Assembly (NCBI GenBank): GCA_965153455.1
Contig: OZ234502.1
Location: 3,947,267 to 4,011,266 of the forward strand
Direction of reading: 5' to 3'
Source of the DNA: Sphagnum compactum
Taxonomy: Eukaryota; Bryophyta; Sphagnopsida; Sphagnales
Length of the DNA: 64,000 nt
Numbering within the stretch: the stretch's first letter is position 1; every line of letters begins with the position of its first letter. Both the position numbers and the translations under genes were made by a program. Below are positions 36,225-47,318 of the stretch, one piece after another. The notes under the pieces are model-generated. The model was not told where the DNA came from. It did not search any database and saw nothing but the letters and a program-made list of their open reading frames with translations.

Positions 36225-39200
36225 ATGAGAATGGAGGTGCGAGGTGGAGACTCTCCTCGGACGTCACCACAAGACGGAGATGCTCTTCGCTACGACATTG
36301 AGGAGGAGACGGTAAGTGGCGTGGAATTCAGGTCCTCTTCGGGAGTGCTTGATTTCGGTGTCGAGCCGCAGATTTCAGGTCTCAACAATGTCGACACAGG
36401 GGCGATCATCATCAATAGGAAGGAAGTCGATCGCCTGGTTCGGTGTCTGTATGGAAGCCATTTTCTCTCGCGGTGGGGAGACAGGTGATGTTTAGTTTTG
36501 CTGTTTCGAATCGTGCTCATCCTGTGCGCATTTGGTTAGTTCTTGGATTGAGGTTCTTCTTCTTGTTCTTCTTGTCTGAATGTTTGGTTCGCTACATTGT
36601 GATGCTGGTTCTTTCTCTTGCTGGCTGTATGGATTAGCATGCAAAGAGTTGGAGTGGAATCGTTGGATGGTTTCTTCTTCTTCTTCTTCTTCTTCTTCTC
36701 TGGATTTTTTGACTCCTGCATTGTTTCAGTTATACTTGTTCTTTCTCTTGCAGATGTTGTATGAATTTAGGATGCAAAGAGTTGAGATGGGAATTTGTTG
36801 GATGGTTTCTTCTTCTTCTCCTCAGGATTTCTTGACCCCTGCAATTTGTTTCAGTGATGCTGGTTCTTTCTCTTGCTGGCTTCATGGCTTAGCATGTGGA
36901 GAATTGCAATAGAAAGTATCACATATGTTTCTTTTCCTGCCGAATCCAATTCCAAAATTTGAGAGGCAGATTTGCAGTTTATGACACACTTCCAAATGAG
37001 TAACATCAAACGCTGAGGAAAATGCTGCCCAAAAACAGGTTATGTAGGAAGTTAGGGTTTGGGATGGGGTTAAGAAAAGAGGTGCTTCAAAGTATGCATG
37101 ATTTTTTCTGTGCTGGAGGCAACTTGTATAGGCTGGTTCCAGACCAGAAAGATGATGATGTTTCTAGTTTATGCTATATATGTATGTAGTGGAGAATAGA
37201 CAATGAATTTCACAGGATCAGCATGACTGCCTGGAGTTAATCAACTCATCAAGAACTTCTCATGCTTGTTGATAACTGCAATCAGTTTTAGTGGTTCACC
37301 AGGTCCATCAGACTGTAAAATCTCAGGCAATAGCATGACATTCAAGCTTAGACTTTTATGCTGGAGGCAAAGGTAAAGGTCTATGGAGTCAAAACAGTTT
37401 GTTGCTTTACATTGTTGAGGTCTTTGCAGTGTTTTCAGCTAAAGAAGTGCAATCCCTCCAACCCTGTGGTAGGAAATTTGAACCTGCTGGATTTTACTCT
37501 CTGAACTTATCATTTGTGATGTTATGTCTAAGCTCATGTTTCTTTGAAATGGTGGTAATGTGCAGAATGTGGGAATTTGCAGTAAGCTTGTTCATGCTGC
37601 ATGTTTGGCCCAATTCATTGCTGTTGGTTGCTGTCTATGGCCTGGTGGAAGCAGCATCAGTGGCTGCCTTTGGTGTTGTAATTGGAGAGTTGGTTGATAA
37701 ATGCCCACGCCTTAAGGTGAAGCTTTTCTTTACTTTGGGAATTCTAATTTATGGACTTTTGCAAAAGTCTTGCTTATTTCTTTACCTCCAGCATTTGCTA
37801 AATTTTGCCTGTGTTCGATATTCGTGCATGGTTGCATGTGTGGTGTGAATTTGGGTAAAAGAGGCCTTGCAAAGGTTCTGACTGGTGTGCGCATGGTGAA
37901 GACAGGTAGTGCAGATAGCCTTGGGGGTACAAAATGGTTCTATTGTAGTGGCAGCAGTAGCTACAGTGGTTCTCTTGCTCCATCCAGGTGCTGTTCTTGG
38001 AGGTTTTGGTGCCTTTGTCACATTGGTGATTCTCGTGAACACTTTTGGTGCATGTGGTGCTCTATCAGGCCTTGCAATGGATGTTGTTGTTGAGCGTGAT
38101 TGGTAAGTTTCTGATGATGCCATTCTGATGATAGCCCTTGGGTTGTTAGATTTGTGTCAATAGACAAAGGCCAAGTTCATATGGAGCTACATTACCTGCT
38201 GTCGTGTTGTTAACACAGGCAGTACAGAAACAATCTGTAATTCCTTGCTTTTGACAACTTAACTTCTAAAGAATGGTTATGTGTGTGCTATTGCAGGGTA
38301 GTGGTGATAGCTGAGCAGGCCCCAGGATCGTTGACCCGTATAAATTCAGTGATGCGGAGGATTGACCTTAGCTGCAAGCTTTTGGCTCCTGTGGCAGTTG
38401 GCTTTCTTATGAGTTATGCTTCAATGCTTGCTAGTGCAGTCTTGATTGCTGTTTGGAATGTTTCTTCTGTGGGGTTGGAATATGGGCTCCTTTACATTGT
38501 CTACACAGCTGTGCCCATCTTACAACAGAAGTCTCCAAGCAGAAACACAAAACTGGAGAGTCCAGATGCAGAGGAGTTGGCTATACATTTGGAGGCCAAA
38601 GAAATTGAGATGCACTCAACTGCACAAGAGGCACAAGTCCAGACAGAGGTTGGAAATTTGTCCACTGGTGCAATTCTAGTTATCCCATGTTTTTGGATGT
38701 GCACATCTTCTTTGCTTGTTTTGCATTTTGGTACACAGTAGTATGGTTACCAATGTATTCTGCTATCCCTAGGAAATGAATCTTTATTGCTGTGACTGCT
38801 GTTTTGATTAGCATCTGATGGAGTAATTGCTGATTATGGGTCATTGCTTAGAGTATCTTTTTTTGTCTAGAATTGGGACTGGAGCTCCTTTAAGACATCA
38901 GAAGAGGAAGGTATGAGCCTATCCTTGTACAAGAGAGTGATAAGGTAGTCCATGAATACTGATGGACTTTGGAATGCATGCTGAAGTTGGAGGGCTTCTC
39001 CAGTGAAGAGGTGGGCTTGCTACCAATGGCAAAGGCCGAAACAGATGAATCCATCACATTGGAAGGCACATTGCAGCATCTGCCTATCATTAAAGGGTGG
39101 CTCACTTACATGCGCCAGGAGGCCATGCTGGCAGGGCTGGCCCTTGCTCTTCTGTATTTCACAGTTCTTAGGTGAATATTTGTTCTAGCCACCACAGACC

Positions 39201-41035
39201 TTACTAACTGGAACTGCAGCTCTGGCTTGGCAAGAGATGTATGATTGGAATGCAAATGTAGGATCTGAACAGTACTTACACATGCTTAGATGCATGGAAG
39301 ATAATGATGATGTTCCATAAGTCCATCACAACATACATGGTTTTACAAAGTGGGTGTGCTTGGGACAATATCTTAGCAGATTCATGATTCCCCAGTGTGC
39401 ATTTATGTGTGGAATGGACCAGCTTTGGATCATTTATGACTGCAGTTCTTGATTGGAGAGGTGTACCACCATATGTCTTGGGGCTTGCTCGTGCAGTGGC
39501 AGCCTTGGTGGGAATTCTAGCAACTGTTGTTTATCCCTCAGTGCATGCTCGTCTTCAAACAGTTCGCACGGGTGTCTGGTCAATTTGGTTGCAGGTATGT
39601 CTGCTTCAAACTAACCAAGAGGCACTCAGATAGGAAATATTGTAAATATGGTTGTCCTTGTTAGCTCTTAGATGATGTTCATTGCTCTACAAACAGGTTC
39701 TCTAAACAGGTTTCTTGTTGATGTTGAAAACGTCCTTTCCATTATCAATGCAAATTGTCATTCATAGCTGAGACATTTCTAACACTTATAAATATGTTGC
39801 ATGCCTTTGGAGGGTTTATTATGGCTAGCAGGCACAGGAGTGATTATTGTCTGGGGTTTGATGGGTTTATTTTTGGTTTAAAAACAGTGTTCATTGCTGT
39901 CGATATGCGTGGCCTCAACATGGGTCCAGAGCCCAAGGGTGGCATCAATCATGCTGATTGCTGGTGTTGCAGCCTCACGCCTTGGCCTCTGGATGTTTGA
40001 TCTCTCTGTCACCCAACTAATGCAGGCAATTTCTCCAGCCCTCATCTTCCTTGTCTGGTTGTCTGAAGACTTGTTGCAATACTTTAGTTGGATTGGCTTG
40101 AAGCATCTTTGAGCTAACTGACAGCATGTGTGTTTCTATCTGATTTTACAGGAGTCTGTACCAGAGGCAGAAAGAGGAGTTGTTGGTGGAGTGCAGAAGT
40201 CATTGCAATCTCTGATGGACATGCTAACATACATTGTTGGCCTGGTCATTTCTAACCCCAAGGTAGGAACATCTAATCGGGGCAGTCAAATGTCCAAAGA
40301 CTTAATGTTGGGGCTCATACAAGGGGAACATCCCCTACCCTTCCTCCACCTCCCACTGCACACCCTCTTTCCCTTTCTTTCTTTACTATATCCCCACAGT
40401 TGCTTTGGTTCTTTGAATGTTTCCCTGTAGTCTGTTTATGAGGAGCAACCTCTCCCGAGACCTCTTTCCATTTTCTTGTAATTATTTCCTCTGTCTTCAC
40501 ACCAAAATAGACAGTCTTCTTACAATGTAGGGTGGAGATACTTTCAGGATTACAAGTGGCTATCAGGACCACAAGAAATAAGACAGCATAAAGGATCAAT
40601 GTGTCTTTGTGGGAGTGCAAGTCATGTAGGGAATGTGAGTAGAACTGCAGGAGATTCTCTTGCAATATGTGTAGGCATAACACAACTTCTTTGTTTATAG
40701 GTCAATGTAGTTCAATGTTAGCAGTATTCCTGTGCTGCTACTAATTCAGTATTTATGAAGATATAGTTAGTAGTATTGCTGTGTTTCCAAAAGCATAGGT
40801 GAACTGTGTTGGCCAGCCCACAGAAAGAAACATATTCCTCAGAGGAGCATACAAGACCCAGTGAGCACAAAACTGATCTTCTAACAATCTCATCTTGATT
40901 TTCTTTCAGGACTTTGGAACTTCCATTCACATATCATTCATGGTCGTGTTCACAGCAGCTGCACTTTACACTGTCCATGTCTACCGTGTCCGGGGTCACC
41001 TTTTCCATCTTGATGTCCTTTTCCGTGCTCACTGA
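36225..41035 (+). CDS. Ferroportin / IREG-type metal exporter (SLC40 family)
   Basis: Multi-pass membrane protein exporting Fe2+ or other divalent metals (Co, Ni) across the plasma or vacuolar membrane. Exons: 36225-36484, 37566-37716, 37915-38102, 38297-38648 (or 38678), 38871-38910, about 39009-39171, 39423-39594, 39888-40025, 40152-40262, 40910-41035. This model sums to 1701 nt (566 aa). Landmarks: [124 protein letters not shown], and a short C-terminal [14 protein letters not shown]. The junctions around exons 4-6, the variable central cytosolic loop, could not be fixed. Exon 8 ends at a GC donor. The sequence is closer to Arabidopsis IREG1/IREG2 than to plastid MAR1/IREG3. Confidence 0.92.
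36672..36699 (+). repeat. (TTC)n microsatellite in ferroportin intron 1
   Basis: About nine TTC repeats lie within intron 1. A shorter, similar TTC-rich patch recurs near 36808 in a related stretch (both preceded by ggatggtttcttc and followed by gatttcttgac or gattttttgact), suggesting a small internal duplication of about 140 bp. Confidence 0.7.
40026..40151 (+). other. GC-AG intron 8 of the ferroportin gene
   Basis: Exon 8 ends ...CTAATGCAG before gcaatt, and exon 9 starts GAGTCTGTACCAGAG after ttttacag. The join gives the family sequence [17 protein letters not shown] in phase 0. Reading through instead runs to a stop in LKHL*. No GT donor gives the conserved join. Confidence 0.65.
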
Positions 41036-43860
41036 GTAAACCTTGCTACTCAAGTGCTATCTGTTTCTTTGGATATGGTGTATGGCTGAGGGGAGTCTCT
41101 GAAGTCAAATTGCATGGCATCTCACTTCAACTTCATAGGTAGGATAATTATGACCTTGCTTGTCACAGTGTGGAAATGTTTTACAAATTTTGATAGGACT
41201 TTTATGGCAGGAAGTCAGCCTAGATAGTTTCCTTAGTTTTGTACAGGTATTGTTTCTACAGCACCTAGTTAGTTTGACCTGCATGACTGATTGGGTACTC
41301 AAGGAACAATGTTTAACTAAAGTATTTGGAATATATGTAAAACTGTTGGGAATAAATGTGTGACTTTTTCCTCAGAACATTATGAAAGACTTTTGGAATA
41401 TCGATCCAAGAAAGAGGTCAAAACTTTTTGTTGAACCAGGATTTTGAACTTCAGAGAACATTTAATAGGTAAAATTTGTGAAAAATCATTGTGGACAAAT
41501 TTGAGATGTCTTTGGGAACCATAGAACATCAATGCAAATGAGTGCCATCTTTGTCAGGTGTACAATGTGAATAATTGAGATTTGGCTTCCAATTTTGTAG
41601 GGTTTGTGGTTGCTGGAATGAAAGATGTTTAACTTTCAATGGAGGTCTTTGAATAGTGGTAGCCCTTTTCATTGTTTTGATTCACATTAGATTTGACCCA
41701 TTTGCTGTGATTCATCTGTGAATATGTGGTGTGGTTGAAATCAATTGTTTATTTCTTGGGATTTCAATCGAAAACTTTAGTGAAGTCTTGTTTGAGGGGA
41801 AACACTTTCCTAGGTTCCTTTCTGTTGTTCCATTTCTGAATTTAATTGCCATCTAATTGTAGGAAAGACCAAAAAAAATCATTTTTTTTTGCCAAAAAGT
41901 TTTTACTATGTCAGCATTGACAAGGTGGATGAGGGTGAATACATGAAAGTTTGCTGCTTCCATGCAAATTTTGCAAATAGATTCAATAATCCCATTGATG
42001 TTTGGTCCGATAGATGTACAAAAGTTGAAAATGTAACAAATGGTTGGGTCTTGTATAGAGGAGATTTATTATTTATTTACCAATAAATTTCTTTGAAGTA
42101 AATATGCTATTATTTTGGAAGTTTCTAAGGGACAATGTAGAAGTGCATGGTCTCATCTTTTGGTTAGGATGCAGAGCTATACTTCATCCCATGGCTTAAA
42201 AAGGTAACCAATATTGACAAGTTAAGGATCATTATGTCATTATATGTTTGGTATAATTTGTCATAGATGGTGAAGGCCCTTGTACATAGATTCTTTGCAT
42301 TGAGCAAAGTGATTAGTCATTGGCCAACTGAGAATTATGCAACAAGCACCTCACTTATTAATCAAAAATTCTATCACATGCACAAGTGGAGAACATTTTT
42401 TTGATAGACTATGAAGTTGGCTAAAACATCACCATTCACAACTTGCAATGCCTTCATGGCAACCTCTCTCCTCGAACTTGCATTATTGAAAGATCAAATG
42501 TTGCAAGGTGGAATGGTAGAATAATGTGTCATCCCTATTTTGAATGGTCCATAGTTTCCCATTTTATTGGAGGAATGTTGCAACAATGTTTCAAAGGAAA
42601 ATTGTGTGACAAAATGTGATAAAATGAGGAAAAAGGATAATATAGAACCAAAGTGTGTTATTTCAATGTTAGTCTTTCCAAGATTTGCCATACCCTAAGA
42701 TATTATTCAAATGAGATAGTTGGTGAAGTGTAAGAAGAAACATTGATTGGCAATGTGGGCTGAAAATTTAAAAGTAGTAGGCCTCACATTGAGTGCCAAA
42801 ATGTAACAACATCAACCACCATAAAACTCACATTCAAAAGAGAATAAAGAGTGTTGATAAATTTACACGAACCTAATGAATCTCCAAATGGCTCACCATG
42901 ACTGTGCCCCACATCAAGTCAAAAGACTAACCACAACCAGAATTGAAGCTTCCTTAGAAAATCTAGCACTGGACGACACTGATTATTTTCGATCCTGCCA
43001 TTAGCCCAGGCCAAAAATGGTGACAAACAGTTTTGGAAATAAAAGTTTCGTGCAGCCAATGAGAAGAAGGCTCAACATGCACTCAAGAGGGGTCCAGTTT
43101 TTTTTTTGGAGGGGCAGAGAAGGGATTTTTTTTCGTTTCTTTCCATATTCCCAATGTTCTCCTATCATGTTCTCATGGCATTCCCCAAGTTCCCAAGTTG
43201 TTCCTTAATATATTCCCAATAGCACCTCAGGTTTATCACATACAGTTTGCCCAAAGTTCAACTCCCATATATTCCAGTGACGAGAATTTCGAGGAATTGG
43301 TTTATGGGGTTTTTTTTTCGTACAGTTGCCCTGGACGTTTTGACATTTAATTATTTTTCATATTTCAGTTGTAACGTGTTGTTCAAGATAGATTCCATTT
43401 TACGGTTCAGGCGGTGTGCCTCCTGCTGCCTTTGTTCGCTGTTGTTTTGTCTCATCGTCTCTTGTACCGCGCACACGAACAGTGAGGGTGGCAGCGAACG
43501 CCAGCATCTTTTCTTTTAGATGCATTTCTGATGCTGGCATAGGAGTGCGATCGTTTGCATTGCGCACATGTAGTAGCCAACAACGAACACTGGCCTGCTG
43601 CCCTCCGCCTGCCCAGGTTTTCTCCCAACAACTGCCCAACCAGATGCAATTTTTTTTTCAGATTCTAAAAATATAAAATGATTTCAAAAGTTAACGTTTC
43701 ATGGTGGTACATACCATTTTATCAAAATAATTATTTTTTCACAATTGGCAAGCAACAAGAATTATTTGAATTATTTTGAGAATATTTTATGTTCATAGTG
43801 GAATGTTGAAAATTAATCAATAGAAGAATATTTGCACTATAGCTACAAAAATATTTGAAA
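41036..43860. other. Intergenic, no firm gene
   Basis: After the ferroportin stop there is AT-rich sequence with only chance-sized frames. One 65-codon frame at 41889-42086 (CCFHANFANRFNNPIDVWSD) is unrecognised. A GC-richer island at about 43390-43640 has overlapping open frames on both strands but no recognisable protein. I call nothing here. Confidence 0.4.
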
Positions 43861-44590
43861 AATATTGGAAATTTTTGTTTGAATAAATTAACTCAAAATA
43901 AATTTTTGGGAGAATTGGTTCTTTTAGTGTTAATCTGAAAAAATAAATTTTAAAAAATTTTAAAATTTTCACTACCTATCAGATTGAAGATAAAAACACT
44001 TGACAGAATAATCCCTCAAATTTTTTTTAATGCATTTTTGGTCCAATCTTTGCTTTCATTTTTTGGACTTTTTTCTTATAGTTTTTTTTGGTCTATTAGG
44101 GTTTATTTGAGGTTAAAAAGTCTAAGTGCCATTTTAAGAATTTAGTTAGAGTATTTTTTTTGAATTTTTGAAAATATTGGAAATCTTTGTTCTTTACCAA
44201 TTTTTTCTTAAGGGTAATTGGTTCTTAGTGTTAATCTAAATAAATAAATTTCAAAAAATTTAGAAAACTTCACTACTTAAAGTTTTGAAACCACCTGTTG
44301 AAATCAATGATCACTCAAATTATTTTTAAATACTTTATTTTTTCAATCCTTGCTTTCTTTTTTTTATTTTTTTCATTTCGTTTTCTCTGGTCTACTAGGA
44401 CTATAATTTATCCCTATAAAATGGCAATCTATTTATTGTCAATGAAATTTGATGAAAATGAGGATCATGAAATAAATTGAGAATTAAAAAATTAGTGGAT
44501 GATTAAGAAGTTAATTTGAAATTTAAAAGTCTAAGTGCCATTCTAAAATCTTAGTTAAAATGTTTTTTTTTGAAGTTTTTGATTCTTTAA
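43861..44590. repeat. Two-unit diverged tandem duplication, period about 307 bp
   Basis: aatattggaaattttt at about 43863 recurs as aatattggaaatcttt at about 44172. Each copy is followed in the same order by attggttctt-agtgttaatct, aaataaattt, cttcactac, atcactcaaatt or ccctcaaatt, and later ggtctattagg or ggtctactagg and aaaagtctaagtgccatt. The second unit has about 100 bp of extra sequence near 44405-44525. No coding content. Confidence 0.7.
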
Positions 44591-44982
44591 TTGTTTTGTT
44601 TATAAGCGAGGTAGAAAAGAAAAAAAATGAGAAAAAGAAGGGAAAAATAAGGGCGAGAGGGCAGGGAAAGATTTGAGGGGGCGGAGGGGAGGATTTCGGG
44701 CAGGGCGGAAGAATTGTAGGAGGAGTGGCGGACGAGCTCCGCCGGCGAAGGCGAAGTAGAAATTTTCGCTCTCACGGTTCGCCAACGGAGAGGACTTACG
44801 TTGGCGATTTGAGCCGTGGGTCTTGGCGAGAACGAATGCATACGCCTTCATGTGCGCGGGCCTTCTGCGATGAAGAAGAGGTTTCTCTCTGTTGTTGTTG
44901 TTGCCGTGAGGATTTGCATGAGCCAGATTTGTGGCTTGCGCGTTTGTCTTCTTGAGGAAGAGCCTCAAAGAATAGCGGTCTC

Positions 44983-45501
44983 ATGAAAGGAGTTGCGATG
45001 TCAGCAGACGACGATGAGATGGAGCACGAGGCCTATGCAGGAGGCTTATGCTTTCTGCAATCGCATTCCGGCTACTTTCCTCCTCGTTTCTACCGACGGA
45101 TACCTGGCCTGGTGGGTGTTTTGTTTTGTCTGAGTCCTCTATCTTTGCTGCTGTTCATGGTCCATTCTGACAACCATGTTCAAGAAGTAAATTTCTCTCT
45201 CTCTCCTGGATCATTCTCGAGCTTGGATTCAGTTTGATTTGTTTTTGCAACTTGCCAGGCTTGATTCTTGTTGTAGGTATGCAATAGGGCCGTAGTTCTT
45301 TGAGTTGCCTCATGACCAGTTTGCAACTGGTTGTGGGTTCGAAGCCCTCATGTGTGCACTCTAAGTGTCATCCTTCAGATTCTAAGGCAAAGGTATAGTA
45401 GAGCCTTTTGATTCATGTTTGTTAATACCAGGCATGTTGAAGTTCTTGTCCGGTTGTGTGGTGGTGGTAACGGGGATGATGAGAAATTGCAGGTTTACGG
45501 C
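44983..45501 (+). other. Upstream ORF overlapping the MCTS1 start codon
   Basis: An ATG at 44983 (second in-frame ATG at 44998, last at 45157) opens a frame that runs through the MCTS1 ATG at 45176 in a different frame. After splicing (45186 to 45493) it ends at a TGA ten bases into exon 2. The predicted peptide is about 71 aa: acidic start (SADDDEMEHEAYAGG), then one membrane-like segment (GLVGVLFCLSPLSLLLFMV). Whether the transcript begins upstream of 44983 is unknown. If only the 45157 ATG is in the mRNA the overlapping ORF is 13 codons. Confidence 0.45.
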
Positions 45502-46887
45502 TGAGGAGGTAACGGGGCAGAATCAAGTAAAAGCATCTGTGCAGCGGAAAAAATTCGAAAGAGCATCGTCGATGAGGTAAATGCAACAATGATCTCCGTC
45601 TTTCGCCGGAGACACGAAACGGCTCTTTCTCTGACGTTGAGAACTGTTTTGTGTTTTTTCACAATCTTACAATCCCTAAAGACACTAAAACCCTAGCGAT
45701 TTATGTGCAGTACCTTAATCTTGAGCCATTGCTGGAGGACATGCTTCCCAAGAAAGCTCCCCTGATTGTGGCCAAATGGTGTGCATCCATTACTCTCCTA
45801 GCCTGAACTTTCTATGTGAAGGAGGTCTCCATGATGCTGAAGCTCAGTTAGGGTTTTGGAGTTGGATGTCAGATTTTTATTTGCCCAAAGAAGCCTAGCA
45901 GTCCACTATAGCACTCAATGGATGTGTCGCCATATTTGGTGCCCCTTTTGCATAGTCACACATGCACTGTACACTGCATTCATTAAGGCATTTGAAGGAC
46001 CTGAATGGATTCAACTGATGCTATGAAATTGACTGTATGATGTTTTTGGGGGATTGTGTGGTGGCAGCCAGAATCACATCAATCTTGTGGTGGTGAATAA
46101 TGTGCCTCTTTTCTTCAATGTGCGGGATGGCCCTTACATGCCAACTTTGCAGCTTCTCCACCAATGTAGGTTTCACTCTCCAGCTTACTTATGAGGAACA
46201 TTGTGTGTGTCTGTCATGGAAGCTATATGAATGCTCTCTTTCCATGGTGCCAGAAACCTTGGTGGTGCAGCAGCTCCATTGCAATTGCCATAATTAATTT
46301 GCTCATATTTTCAGTGCTCTCTCCAGTTTTTCACTCGATTCTAACTTCAGGATTGAGCATCTGTGATTGAAGTTGGAGCTGGCAATACAGATCCAGGAAT
46401 CATGAAGATGTTCTGGGTGGATAGAAGAGCAATAAAGTTTGTGCTGTCAGGTGCCAATATCATGTGCCCAGGTCTCACATCTGCTGGTGGTGCACTTGAT
46501 AAGGAAGTCCCAGCAGATGTTCCTGTTGTATGTGCACTCTCTCCAATTTTCTCATTTTTGTTTGAGCTGAGGAGGAAAAGGCACCCCAATCTTTTCTTCT
46601 GCCAGGTCATGTTAATATTGAATGGTTTGTTGCTTGAGGGTCTTGAGTCATTTCTAATCTTTCTTAGTTTGCAGAGGCAATTATGGCTGAGGGGAAACAG
46701 CATGCTCTTGCTATAGGCTTAAGTACTTTGTAGAGTGCATTAAACTACTGTTGGTAGAGATGTTCTTGCAACTGCAGGAGAAAGCACATGTGCCAATGAT
46801 TTGTTTGTTCCTGGATGTTGCAGAAGGAGCATTAACAAAGGAATAGGAGTAGACAACATGCATTACCTCAAATATGGACTTTGGAAG
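45176..46887 (+). CDS. MCTS1: MCTS1 / MCT-1 PUA-domain translation factor, damaged or incomplete
   Basis: MCTS1 pairs with DENR and acts on 40S subunits in recycling and re-initiation after upstream ORFs. Exons: 45176-45186 (ATG TTC AAG AA, the family start MFKK, split at the conserved place), 45493-45576, 45711-45778, 46068-46165, 46391-46527, about 46680-46720, 46824-46887. Landmarks: [73 protein letters not shown], the PUA core [31 protein letters not shown], and [19 protein letters not shown]. Two problems exist. Exon 2 has six A at 45548-45553 where the frame needs four or seven. The segment between AIG and SINKG cannot be joined in frame, and the final short exon was not found. Introns are retained, so it is not a retrocopy. 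Confidence 0.8.
45285..45400 (+). mobile_element. tRNA-derived SINE-like element in MCTS1 intron 1
   Basis: GGTTCGAAGCC at 45336-45346 is a perfect RNA polymerase III B box, inside a short GGG/CCC T-arm-like hairpin. Upstream, accagtttgcaactggt forms an anticodon-arm-like hairpin, and tagttctttgagtt near 45293 sits where an A box should be, but matches it poorly. A full tRNA cloverleaf does not form, so a SINE head is more likely than a tRNA gene. Confidence 0.45.
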
Positions 46888-47318
46888 GTATGTCCACCAT
46901 TTGTGTTATGCATTTTGTTAGCATTTCTTATGTTGGCATATAAGGATGTACACAGAAACAACTCAGAAAAAACAAGCTAAAGAAACATCCTATGAAACTT
47001 CCATAGAGCAAACCAATAACTGAACTGCTTGAAGATGTCCAATCTCAGATGACGTATCTATCAGTAAAACCTTCATTCACCTTAACCATTAGAAATCTAT
47101 AGTACATCATTAACTAGCAACTACCACCATTGGAACTCATAGAGAGATAGCATTGTATGGAATTGATACTCAGTTGTACAAGAGTCAGTGCACATCTACC
47201 TACAAGGTCTCAACCCCACCTCAAAAAAATTTATACGGACTTCAGTGAGGTTTTAGTAGGATATATCTTGGAATCTATGTACCCAGCAGTTAAGTCAGGG
47301 TACCTCAGAAGGCTCTGT
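46888..47318 (-). mobile_element. Possible second, decayed SINE-like copy
   Basis: On the minus strand around 47180-47225, gtggggttgagaccttg then atgtgcactgactc resembles the B box and following words of the element at 45336 (gtgggttcgaagccc, tgtgtgcactctaag). The similarity is short. Otherwise this stretch holds nothing recognisable. Confidence 0.25.

Noticed and set aside
44983-45237. First exon of a type II membrane protein (acidic start, one membrane segment)
   Set aside because: The splice donor after its GAA is the same one that ends the MCTS1 MFKK exon, and all following exons are MCTS1. Treated as an upstream ORF instead.
45288-45352. Functional tRNA gene
   Set aside because: The B box and T-arm are good, but no acceptor stem pairs and the A box is poor, so a SINE-type relic is preferred.
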